This document shows, in pieces, positions 42,950-53,976 of a DNA stretch of 64,000 nucleotides. Below the pieces are notes generated by a model. That model ran no database searches. It was not told the DNA's origin and was given only the letters and a program-made list of their open reading frames with translations. This stretch comes from Cepaea nemoralis. Its lineage: Eukaryota; Mollusca; Gastropoda; Stylommatophora; Helicidae. The stretch lies in NCBI GenBank assembly GCA_014155875.1, contig JACEFZ010002092.1, forward strand, positions 310,001 through 374,000, in the 5' to 3' direction. Within the stretch, counting starts at the first letter, position 1, and every line of letters starts with the position of its first letter. Position numbers and translations under genes: made by a program.

Positions 42950-44304
42950 GGGACGTTCATTTGAAACCCGTTCCAATGGCTTTATTATAAAAGCATGAAA
43001 GAAACATTAATAGGTGTGGTAGAATTAAACAAAGCATTCATTTTGAATGATTTATGCACCATGGATTGGTCAGAAGAAGTTGCCGTAGGCATTCAGGCAA
43101 TCATCCCATTGCTTAGGTAGGCGGCGAATGCCGTCCGCAAAAAAAAAAAAAGATTGTGGCTGCTTACTGAACCAAGTGTTTACCGCGTTCATTACGTCTG
43201 CATCTGTGTGAAATCGTTGCCACTTGAGAGCTTTTTTTAGAGTTTCGAACAAATGAAAATCACATGGCGACAAATCAGGACTATAGGCTGAATGTTGCAG
43301 AATTTCCCACCTCTTCCTTGCTAATGCTTTCTGCACAATCTTTGCGATACGCGGACGAGCATTATCGTGCAACAAAATCACACTGCGAGAAAGCATGCCG
43401 GGTCGTTTATTCTTTATGGCTTTTTGCAGCTTGTCTAGTGTTTGCAAGTAGTGGGTAGAGTTGATGTTGACACCAGGTTCTTTAAAGTCGGCCAACAATA
43501 GCCCTTCATGGTCAAAAAAATGCGCTCAGCATGACCTTACCAGCGGAAACCTGTAGCTTGAATTTTTTGGCTTTTGGTGATCCACCATGCTTCCATTGCA
43601 TGCTCGCTCTTTTGCTGCTCGGTTCAAAGTGGTGACACCATGATTCATCGCCTGCCAGTATGCAGAAGAGAAATTCATCATCCTCCACTCTATAACGCAG
43701 CAAGTGGTTCAAACACCATCCCATGCATTCCTCTTTTTGGTGGTCGGTCAACATCCGTGGTACCCATTGTGAAAACACCTTCCGATATTGCAGTTTCTTA
43801 CGAACGACCTTCTGAATTGTCCCAAATGACACATCAAATTCTTTCGCTAGCGAACATATGCTTCGACATCGGTTCATCTGTATTGCTGCATCAATTTTGG
43901 CGATGATGGTTTTTTTCTGTTGCAACAATTTTCGCTTGACCCGGCTGTCGAAAATCTTTCGTGAACTGACGTCCTTTCCGAAACATTCGTGCCCAGTATG
44001 TCAGTGTTGTCTTCGACACACATTTGTTACTGTAGGCTGCCTGCATTCTTCGATGAATGTCCACTTGTCGACATCCTTCAAATGAAAGAAACTGAATCAC
44101 CGCTCTTTGAGCTTCTTTTGACGGATTTTGGATCAACCCGGTCATTTTCTCAAAGGTCAGAAACAGAACCTATGCAAAATGGGACGATAAGCATGTGCTC
44201 TTTTATTCATTTGTCAGTACTTATCACATGACTATGACATGATCATGGTCAACGTACGCAGTTACGCACGGTGCGGCACGAACGGATTTCAAATGAACGC
44301 CCCT
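42950..44304 (-). mobile_element. Mariner transposon, nearly intact
   Basis: A 1.35-kb DNA transposon with inverted ends: the left end reads gggacgttcatttgaaaccc, the right end (reverse complement) ggggcgttcatttgaaatcc. It is flanked by ta on the left (42948-42949) and tta on the right, as expected for TA target duplication with slight change. It carries one transposase frame on the minus strand. Confidence 0.93.
43070..44145 (-). pseudogene. Mariner (DD34D) transposase, two homopolymer frameshifts
   Basis: Cut-and-paste transposase. N-terminal DNA-binding part: MTGLIQNPSKEAQRAVIQFL, CRQVDIHRRM (helix-turn-helix), SICSLAKEFDVSFGTIQKVV (second HTH). Catalytic triad: D in LAGDESWCHHFEP, D in VILLHDNARPR, and D in YSPDLSPCDFHLF; 34 residues separate the second and third aspartates, the mariner signature. 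Start at 44145. Two frameshifts, in A/T runs near 43910 and 43505, break it; otherwise the domains are complete. It ends at 43070 after PKQWDDCLNAYGNFF. An extra poly-F stretch near 43140 comes from an A-run. Confidence 0.93.
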
Positions 44305-44564
44305 TATCCTGTATATGTAACTCCCGCAAAAAAGATGAGACATATTAAACACGGACACAGTGTACATACATTACAATGGACTCCATAAAGGCGAAAATCA
44401 CCCAAAACAAAAAGCAATCAAGAAATATATAATAGTGAAGCAATAAAATAAAAATAAGTATTATAGGACACAATAGACGATGATGTTTCGATTCTATGGA
44501 GTTTCTTCAGGGACAGGACAACACAAACAGATCTAAAGGGGGAAAAAAACACAAAATTATAAAA

Positions 44565-45484
<920 letters not shown>

Positions 45485-47640
45485 TAATATATAAACGCAA
45501 CTCCTTTGTTGTCAAGAAAGCACAAAGCGTTGGATTCAGTACGGTTTTGTACTGAAAGTAGACGGACGTATGTGCCCTGCCAACTGACGTAGGCGCTCAT
45601 GCCTCTTAATATGACTATATGTTTCTTTGCGAGCTCTGTTCTTTGTTATAAGGAATGTTTGATGTATATGCAAACATTAGATGGCTTAGGTATTTATTTG
45701 TTTAGTGTTCGCCGTGTGAATGATTTTCATCGTGTCAGTGGACTGTTTTAGATGTTATTTTATCCGTATATCTGATAAATAATACCAGAGATTGATGTCA
45801 GGTCTTAGTCAGATATGACTGAGCTACCGTATGACAGTAGAGCGGTACTACCTGCTTCTGTTAGCGCCGAATGTTGGGCGGCGCTTACCAAACTCGACAC
45901 CCCACATTGTGCCAACGGCTTCGGGCGTAAGAACGCAATTGGGAGGGTCCAAGCCTATCCTTGTGTGAGGAAATGCAACTTAAAGACTAAATGTCATGGC
46001 AGGGCAGGCCAGGCCCTAAGCATAGGTTGGTAACTGGTCTAGGATCGAAGCTCCGACAGGCGGACAGTTAGAGCATTGCTTTGCTGATCCGGCAGCTTCT
46101 GCAGCTTGTCTTGTTCCAGACGTATTGGTGTCACCTTTCCTCTGGAGTAAAATAGACAGTCCGAGAGAGGGATCATGCTGCATGGGCAACACATATTCTC
46201 TTAATTCAGCCCAGACGTTGTGTTATGGAGAGATAACCCCATTTTGCAAACTATCGTCTGTCAAGACGGCAAGGTGTCAATCATTACCAGAGATAACACG
46301 CATTCCCCCGACTATTAAAATTATTTGGGATGAAAAATAAGCTCACATATTTCGATCATCTTATATTGTCTGCGTTGTTGTCTATCTCTATTTCTTGTCT
46401 GTGCAGTACTTCCGTGAGTGCCAGTCAATTACTTTTAATTTGTTTTTCTTGTTATTCGATACAGGAAGACCAGAAGACCAAGAAAACGATGGATTGATAA
46501 CCCTGATCGATCTAAACAAACACGGATAATAAAGCCGGATATAAAGCCACCAAGGCAGCACATTTGGCCTTGGAACCCAGACTTAGGCTCCCCTCGTAAT
46601 AACCTTCGTTTAATGTCAAGTGTGAATTAGATACTAATGGTGGAGCCACCATAGTAATATAAATTCCACCGTGGAGGAAACACAACGGGGGACTTCTGAT
46701 CAACAGAAATCGTCTTTCAGCGAATTTGTTGCTATTTTGATTTTCTTTACACTGTCGGAAGGGGAGGGGTGGTGCGTGAGGGGCACGAAGATCATTACTC
46801 CCTTGTATATTTCTCCTGTCGTGCATTCGAAACCTGAATACCAGCTCCAAGGCTGTTGCTTCTCACGGACATCTTTTGACTCGGTCGGGAGAACGCCAGT
46901 TTCTTTTTCCCGGCCATTTGGTCTCTGTCGCTGACTCCGCATCCGCGGTTCGCTATACCAAGATGATGCTCATGCTGCCATGCTACCTTCTTCTCACCTC
47001 GTCAACAGCTGTCAGAGTTGCATTCTTGCATACGCGCAGGAAAAGTCAGCTCTTCCTCGAGGCTATTTCTAAATTGCTCGCGGGCTGGGGAATTTCTTTC
47101 CTTGACCCTTTTCTACTGCGGAAAGCGATCCACCAGCTTATTGCTCAACCGCTGGTAACAGTCGTCACCGACTGGCTACAGTGGTGAGGCTTCGGATGTC
47201 ACTCTATCCTTGTAACAACTGCGCTGCGGGGTATCACCCAAATCAACAGTGCACACGGCTCAAGTGCAGCGTTCGTACATGGTGGGATGATTAATTGGTG
47301 CCAGCAGGAATGAGTAAAGGGTGCTTTCGATCTTGGTTGGGTTGTGAGAGCCTGTTTAGACTGCCGCTCTAAAGGCAGAACCACCGACCATCTTACTGCG
47401 AGGTGTATTCCATTCCTCATTTCGGTTGTTCCACAGTCAGCGCGAGGCTTTACCCGCAGCCTCGTCCAGTCGTTTCAGTGCCCGTGTTTTCGACTTGCCT
47501 TTCAGTCCTAGTGCTTAAGTACATCGTATGCGGAATTGGGAACTAGACCTCTTGCACCTACCTGTACCGCGAATAGCCTAACTACATACAGTACTATCTG
47601 AGACTGGCAAATAGGTCAGCATAATTGTCCACCTTGAAAT
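45485..47640. other. Mixed-composition stretch, no gene recognised
   Basis: GC-richer at 45815-46130 and 46840-47500. A 103-codon frame at 46876-47187 contains an aliphatic stretch, but lacks an ATG start and any recognised domain. It may hold 5' regions of unknown elements. A small inverted repeat (ggtggagccacc / ggaggaaac) lies near 46640. Confidence 0.35.
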
Positions 47641-47649
47641 TGTGCTGCT

Positions 47650-48180
47650 CCTGGATTCTCAATTCGTACTGGACAGTCTGTTTTTCGCTGGTTTGAGAAC
47701 AAACTGTATACGCATGCTGTAATTTTAACTGATTCACACAGCATGCTGACAAAGGTGAAGACTGGCATGCTTCAGTGCAGAATGACATGCCTCGATTCAG
47801 AGGTCACGAGTTGTGAGCATTCGCTGGATCTTTTCTCCAGGACACCTTGGTGCTGTTGGAAACGAATAGGTGGACAGATCTTCTGGTACCGCATCATGAA
47901 GGGGTGATTTGATGCATGAAAAGGCAGATGTGGATAAGGTCCTCTGGGAGAATGTGAATAATGAACAAGATCAGATAGTCTGTCAAGATCCAGAGAGAAT
48001 GCAGCAGCAAGGGGTGGTCAGGGGATCTGGTAGAAGTCGCCACTCAGAGGTAAAGCAAAACAGACATATAAATCAGATTGAAATGAGCACCATTAGTGTT
48101 AGAACTCTTCGCTGGCTGTTGAATATGAGGACTGAGCGCTTATGGGAATGCCCCGAGGGGAATGATGACGATTCTTGACC
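47650..48180 (+). mobile_element. LINE-A copy 5 (RNase H end), decayed
   Basis: Plus strand: AVILTDSHSMLTKVKTG near 47715-47765 (TDSxSM), FSPGHLGAVGNE near 47835-47870, then EKADVDKVLWENVNNEQDQ and TLRWLLNMRTERLWECPEG to the stop at 48178. Several frame changes before 47900. It lacks an obvious tandem tail. Confidence 0.8.
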
Positions 48181-49199
48181 TAACTTAAAAGGTTGCTAAA
48201 GTTCTGGGACGTAGTCCACAGCCATATCAATGAAGAAATCAAGGTGACATAACCATATTATGCGTACCAAAGACATTCACAATGGAAGAATAGTCTCACA
48301 TACGAAAACTACATTAGAAAACTCAGAAGTACAAATCGAGAAGGCAAAAAACACTTTGCAATGAATACTTGGAATAGAACAGAGCACCTCCAGTTGCCAG
48401 GAAAACTTCTTCAAGAAAATCCGAACAACAACAACACAATGACTAATAAAACAATGACTTCTTCTTTCGTTCGCTTGAAATATGTCTATAACTGCAATGT
48501 TGTCTTTTGTATGAATTTAACTGTCTTTGTTAGTTCACTCAGTGGTCTATAGAGTTTATCTTCCATTTACATCTCTCTAGGCTAGAAGGTTTGCCTAGAT
48601 ATGTTGTATTTTGGGCAGTCTTGGAGTATGTACTCTGCTGTCTGCGACGCCAATCCACATGTGCACATGGCTAATTCACCAATCTTGAATTTAGTATACA
48701 CGTAGGTGCGTAATCTAATGTGTCCTGTTCTGAGGCGCACAATAATGACTTGTTCTGCTCTGCCCATAACGTGGTAGTCGTCTTGAGCAGGTTTTGGTGG
48801 CTTTCTGATTGATTTGGTCATTCTTTTCTTTTGGTGGTATGTAACGGGCACATCAGGCTGTTCTTATTTTGCTCCTTCCTTAGCCAACCGATCACCTCTC
48901 TCGATTCCGGGTACTCCACAGTGAGATGGTATCCACTGTATGGCGATCTTACGCTGACTACTAAGTTCAGAAAGTAGCACCCGTAGTACTGGCAATTTCC
49001 CAGACTGGTGCGCCTCGGGTACTGTTTTTGCATATGTCAATAGCACCACATGTTGTGTATCAAGGCTGGTATTTAGTAATTTCTCGGTTGTTAGCTTGAG
49101 TGCCTCAAATTCAGCATCAAGTGTGGGAGTTTGTTCTTATTAGTTTCAGTGATCATGTGAGGCATCATGTATGTGTCTAGATGTGAGGATGTGTATATG

Positions 49200-50140
49200 G
49201 GTGTGTATGTGAGGGATATGTGTGGGGGTGTGGGGGTGTAGGGGTGTGGGGAATGTATGTGGGGGGGGGGGGGGTTGTGTGTGGGGGAGGTGTATGGGTT
49301 AATGGGGTGATGTGTGGATGTGTGAAGGGATGTTTAGTCGGTGGTGAATGTATGTGTGTGCGAGGGATATGTGTGTGTGTGTGTGTGTGTGGGGGGGGGG
49401 GGATATTTGAGAGGATAGTTGGAAGTATGTGGGTGTTGGTGGGTTGGGAGGGGGTGTGGGTAGGGAATGTGTGTTTGGGTGGGTGAATGGGTGTTTTGGA
49501 GATTGTGTGGGTTGGGGGATGGGTGTGTAATGGGTGTGGGAGGTGTCTGTGAATGGGATATGTATGTGTGGGTGGGAGTGTGTGAGTGTGGATGGGGTAA
49601 ATGTGAGTGAGTGGAGGATGTATGTGTGGGTGGTGAGGATGTTTGTAGGTGGAGGATGTGTGAGTGGGTGGGGAGATGTGTGGACGGGGATGTGTATGGG
49701 GAATGTATGAGGGGGATGTGTGTGTGGGGGGATGTGTTTATGGGTGGAGTTTTGTGTGGGAGGGGAGATGTGTGTGAGGTGGGGGAGGTGTGAGATGTGC
49801 AGGTGATTGAAGGATGTATGCGAGGATGGAGGATGTGTGTTTGGCTGGGTGGTTGGGGTGTGTGTGGGTGGGAGGGTAGATGAGAGATGCATGTGTTGAT
49901 GGGTGCGTGGGTGATGTGTGGGTGTGAGTGGTTGATGGATGAGTACATGAGTGGGTGGATGTATATGAGAGATGAGTGTATTGGTGGGGGATGTGTAGTT
50001 GAGAGGTGGCGAATATTGGGTGGGTGAGTGGGTGTAGGTTGGCTGATGTGTGGGTGGGTGGGTGGGGAAAATTGTGAGAGTGCGGGATATGTGTGTGGAT
50101 AGGTGCGGGATGTGTGGGTTGGCGGGGGTATGTGTGCGTG
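49200..50140 (+). repeat. G-rich VNTR of composite copy 2
   Basis: Units such as gtgtgggtgggagggtag and ggatgtgtgtgtggggg, less regular than in copy 1, with (G)n runs up to 14 (49261-49274 and 49391-49402) and a (GT)n run. It continues after the TTC array at 50615-50785. Confidence 0.9.
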
Positions 50141-50141
50141 G

Positions 50142-50614
50142 TTTCTTCTTCTTCTTCTTCTTCTTCTTCTTCTTCTTCTTCTTCTTCTTCTTCTTCTTCT
50201 TCTTCTTCTTCTTCTTCTTCTTCTTCTTCTTCTTCTTCTTCTTCTTCTCCTCCTCCTCCTCCTCCTTCTTCTTCTTCTTCTTCTTCTTCTTCTTCTTCTT
50301 CTTCTTCTTCTTCTTCTTCTTCTTCTTCTTCTTCTTCTTCTTCTTCTTCTTCTTCTTCTTCTTCTTCTTCTTCTTCTTCTTCTTCTTCTTCCTTCTTCTT
50401 CTTCTTCTTCTTCTTCTTCTTCTTCTTCTTCTTCTTCTTCTTCTTCTTCTTCTTCTTCTTCTTCTTCTTCTTCTTCTTCTTCTTCTTCTTCTCATCCTCC
50501 TCCTCCTCCTCCTCCTCCTCCTCCTCCTTCTTCTTCTTCTTCTTCTTCTTCTTCTTCTTCTTCTTCTTCTTCTTCTTCTTCTTCTTCTTCTTCTTCTTCT
50601 TCTTTCTTCTTGGT
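50142..50614. repeat. (TTC)n array with (TCC)n blocks
   Basis: About 470 bases of ttc with two tcc blocks (about 50247-50266 and 50492-50526) and small slips near 50391 and 50603. It lies inside the VNTR. The huge open frames through it are low-complexity artefacts. Confidence 0.96.
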
Positions 50615-51684
50615 GTGTGAGGATGTGTGTGTGGGTGGGGAAATGTGTGAGGGTGGGGGAATCAGTGGATGGGTGGCGGCATGTATGTTTGCCTGGTTCT
50701 GTGTGAGTGCGTGGAGGTATGTGTGGGTGGGGGAGGTTTGGTGGGTGGGGGATGTGTTTGTGGCTGCGGGATATGAGGGTGGATGGGGGATGTCTCACAA
50801 CATTGCAATATGCACTGTTTATGTTTACAACTTTCATTTTTTTCTCTCATGTGAATGTATCATGCGTAATATGCATTGTTTATGCTTACAAAATCCATTT
50901 GACAATGTTTTTTCCCCTATGTTAATGTAACATGCACATTTGATGAATGAAAGATGAGTGATTGAAAGGGCCGAATGTAAGACGGGCCTGCGTGCCCAAT
51001 TTGTTACCCTTTTAAAATAAAGTTTGTTCGTTCGTTCGTTCATCATAGTTATGGCAGTACCTTGCTGTTGGTACTCTGTCCATGTTTCTAGCATTATTTG
51101 GATATTCTAGGTACACTCCCGCTCCTCTATTTCGGACACTATTTTGTGCTGACCCATCTGTGTAAACTCTGATCCAGGGGTCCTGTGGCTATTCTTCATC
51201 AAGGAAGCTGAGAGTGGCTGTTCTGCGCTGTACGCGGCAAGCAGTTACTAATAAACTACGCACTACACTAACTGGTGCTAGTGCAGAATAGGAGGGCTAA
51301 CATAAGTGGGCTAGAATCACTCATGTCAGCTTAGGGAGAGAACTAAACGTGGGAAAACAGAAGTTGGCGCTGGAATTGACACAAACTGCGAAAAGTGATA
51401 ATAGTAAAACAATAAGGTCATTTCTCCGGAACCCACAGGGGAAACGAAACTGGGAGAGATTTAAAACACCGTGCCAGTGGTTCTTAACCTATTTTGGCCC
51501 ATGCTCCTTTCACCATACATGTATATTCAAAACGTCATTCTCCCCTTTCGTATTTCCTCCCTATAAATCCCCCCCCCCCCCACCCCTAAACAGTATACGT
51601 AAAAATGGAAGCTAAATTTAATAACACATACTAGAATAAGTCAAGACGTCTACATAAAACGTGATTTGCGGACATATACTTCGA

Positions 51685-52912
51685 CAACGGTTCATCATCA
51701 TAATCTTCCACTTCTGCCGTCAAGCGTCGTGGGGAGGAATAATTTGCACTCCAGCGCCCGGTGGGCGGCACTTGATAGTGTCATTCCGTGTGATTTTACA
51801 ATGTCTTTGATGTCGTCAATCCATTTTCTTCTTGGATGTCCTCTGGGTCTCGTTGCAGATGATCTTTGATGTAAGGCCAGTGATGGTAGTTGTTGGTGTT
51901 GCACTCTAACGACATGGCCAAACCACTTAATCTTCTGTCTTTCTATAAATGTGGCACAAGGTGTTGATCCTACTGTATGTCTGATAACAGCATTTCTTAC
52001 TTGGTCTCGGATTGTTAAGTTGGCAGCTCCTCCTCTCGCAGGTGTTGCTTATGCGAAAGTGTGATTTGGATAAAGTCCAGGTTTGAGATTGGTAGCAAAG
52101 GGTTGGTGTGAATATTCTGTTTATTATCTGTTGTTTTGCGGACATGGGTATATTTGGATGTTTCAGTAAGGGTGATTGTTGATAAATAAGTGCATTAGCT
52201 TTTTGATATCAAATTTCGATTTCTCTGTCCAATCTGCCATCTTCTGTGATCATACTTCCAAGATATTTCAATTCGTTAACTTGTTTCAGAGTTGTGCTAT
52301 TTATCTGTATACTTAGTGTGCCCGGCGATCTGCTAACTTGCATTACTTCGGTTTTGGCTGTATTTATACTCATAATGTATCTGCTGCAGGTTGAACTCAG
52401 ATTAGTAATATGATTTTGTAGTCTGCCTTCATCGCTGTAAAACAGGCAATGATCGTCTGCAAATAGAAGTTAACTTATTTCCTGTGGGTCAGTTGTTTCA
52501 TCTGGAGTAAAGAGTTCTAAATTTTCTGAATCTGTTCTGTCAAGGCTTGCTTCTTTGGATATTCTGTCCATGTAGATATTTAAATAGCAAAGGAGAGAGC
52601 ACACATCCCTGTCTCACTCCCGTATTGACTGTGAACATATCTGATATACCTTCTTGTGTTCTTACTGCACTTCGGCTCGAGTGGTACATGGCTTTGATGT
52701 TTTCTAGCAATTGCCCTTGTATCCCATAGTCTTCAAGGATGGTCCATAATTTGTATCTGTCTACTCTGTCGAAAGCCTTTTCCTGATCTACAAACACAAT
52801 ATTCTGCTGATCACTATATTCGATAGTTTTTTCACATTTTTGTTTAAGTGTAAATAGTGCGTAAGTGCAACTTGTACCTTTCCGAAAACCGAATTGTACT
52901 TTGCTGTTCAAC
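51685..52912 (-). mobile_element. LINE-D relic, RT and C-terminal region
   Basis: Minus strand. RT: SKVQFGFRKGTSCTYALFTL, IVFVDQEKAFDRVDRYKLW (motif A), VNTGVRQGCVLSPLLFKYL (52540-52910), then several stops, a damaged catalytic region near 52440-52470 (FADD-DHCL-like), thumb sequences, and the end KIKWFGHVVRVQHQQLP, RPRGHPRRKWIDDIKD, with a stop near 51698 and a (GAT)n-like tail. RTE/CR1-like group; 5'-truncated at about 52912, where the SINE begins. Confidence 0.85.
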
Positions 52913-53150
52913 TATCGTCCTCCGTAGCGAAGTCGTTAAGCCGTTTGACTCGGGCTTCGAAGGTTGCGGTTTCGATTTCGGGCCGCATCCTTCGGTTCAC
53001 GAGTTAAATTTTTCGGAGACTTCTGTGGGTCGTCGCTAGAGCTACGGAGTTTGTGCTTTGCGCGACGCTTTCCGGCGCTGCGGATAGAGACCGAGGCATG
53101 TGGGATAAAACCCGGTGCAATGAAGTCGACCCTGTCGATTTTTAAGCGAC
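52913..53150 (+). mobile_element. tRNA-derived SINE, second family (candidate)
   Basis: Plus strand: tcctccgtagcgaagtcgtt, then ttgactcgggcttcgaaggt and tgcggtttcgatttcgg fold plausibly as a tRNA-like head (A box in gtagcgaagtcg; B box in ggtttcgatttc). A GC-rich body with tcgtcgctagagctacgg follows, ending in a T-rich stretch near 53150. It differs from the other two SINE families here. No clear target duplication. Confidence 0.55.
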
Positions 53151-53631
53151 TTTTTTTATGGGTCTAACTCTTTGTTCCAATAGTTTTAGGTACATTTTCC
53201 CTATATGGTTCAGGAGTTATAAAACGAATTTCAGAAGGGAGAGAAGTACAGCATTCTTGTATTAAAGCAATCTTTAAATAATCTTAATTTCCCCCATGGA
53301 AACTCTAAAATTCCCTCTTTGTGGAGGGGGAAGAAATTCCCCACCGATTGAAAACCACTGCACTAGGAGAACAAAATTAGAGACAGAGGTAAACAATATG
53401 AGGAGGACATTGATGGAGCTACAGGAGATGACAACAGTTAGGAGGCCTTGGTATGAGTTGCTTGATGGTGTATGCTCCAGTTGGGAATAAACGGAGGAAG
53501 GAGATCACCGGGGCACACCAGGACGTGTTTGTAATTCAATGAGGAGACACTTTTATTTTCCTTCGCTTCGTTTTGAACTCAAACGTAGTCCATGCACGTG
53601 CTACTACTTCAAACAACTTTTCGTGTTGTTG

Positions 53632-53850
53632 TTTTTTTTTTTTTTGCATATCCTTTTTTACAGGACATCGCAGTCAACACCAGCATTTCTGCCGCTGTGG
53701 TCTCTTGGCAAGTTTACATTCAGTAGTTTGCCATTGCTTTCTGAACGACCGGCACCGATACCAAGGCAAAACGAACGCAACGTGGTCTGCTACCAAATCG
53801 TGCGCAGCTGTGTTTCGAACGCGGGTATACGAGATTACGAACATCTAAAT
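53632..53850 (-). mobile_element. SINE copy (family of 17935), poly(A)-tailed
   Basis: On the minus strand: cgcgttcgaaacacagctg (good B box), ggtcgttcagaaagcaatgg, caaactactgaatgtaaact, gctggtgttgactgcgatgt, then a ggatatgc end and an A-tract (53632-53646). The head is partly lost towards 53850. It lies just upstream of the LTR element. Confidence 0.82.
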
Positions 53851-53976
53851 ATTGAGCACAACCCACTACTGGCAACGCTGATCGTATTCCGGTATGAACC
53901 TAAGGCCTATCCACGTCAATATGGAAGCACTATACTCGAGTTTCGCTCTCGTTTGAGCTCGTCAGTAGTGCATATC

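Larger units (their letters stand above)
49119..51040 (+). mobile_element. VNTR composite element, copy 2 (SVA-like layout)
   Basis: A 1.9-kb insertion in LINE-B between codons for YD and AE. It begins with ~80 bases of unique sequence (aagtgtgggagtttg...), passes into a G-rich VNTR (49200-50140 and 50615-50785) holding a (TTC)n array, then the conserved 3' segment (50787-51040) ending ataaagtttgttcgttc, a (GTTC)n tail. The 3' segment matches copy 1 in gaaagatgagtgattg, gtaagacgggcctgc and ttttaaaataa. Catc stands at both junctions (49115-49118 and 51041-51044). Confidence 0.78.
48457..51250 (-). mobile_element. LINE-B copy 2 (RNase H to 3' end), split by VNTR element
   Basis: Minus strand. 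The 51045-51250 part encodes RRTATLSFLDEE, VYTDGSAQNSVRN and RYCHNYD; after the insertion (49119-51040) the 48457-49114 part resumes with DAEFEALKLTTEKLLNTS, KLPVLRVLLSELSSQ, PSHCGVPGIERGDRLAKEGA, and CTCGLASQTAEYILQDCPKY. The tail is aagaagaag at 48457-48466 (as ttcttctt). It is about 85-90 percent identical by eye to copy 1, with frame damage. Confidence 0.9.
51475..53360 (+). mobile_element. hAT-type DNA transposon remnant carrying nested elements
   Basis: The left end cagtggttcttaacctattt and the right end (reverse complement) cagtggttttcaatcggt resemble hAT terminal inverted repeats of the CAGTGGTTCTCAACC type. Hat-derived sequence seems limited to 51475-51680 and about 53150-53360; the middle is LINE-D and a SINE. 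No transposase is visible. The 8-base flanks caccgtgc and cactagga are only weakly alike, so the target duplication is not proven. Confidence 0.6.

Noticed and set aside
46876..47187. 103-codon open frame in GC-richer DNA
   Set aside because: No ATG start, no recognised domain and no splice evidence; left unannotated as a gene.
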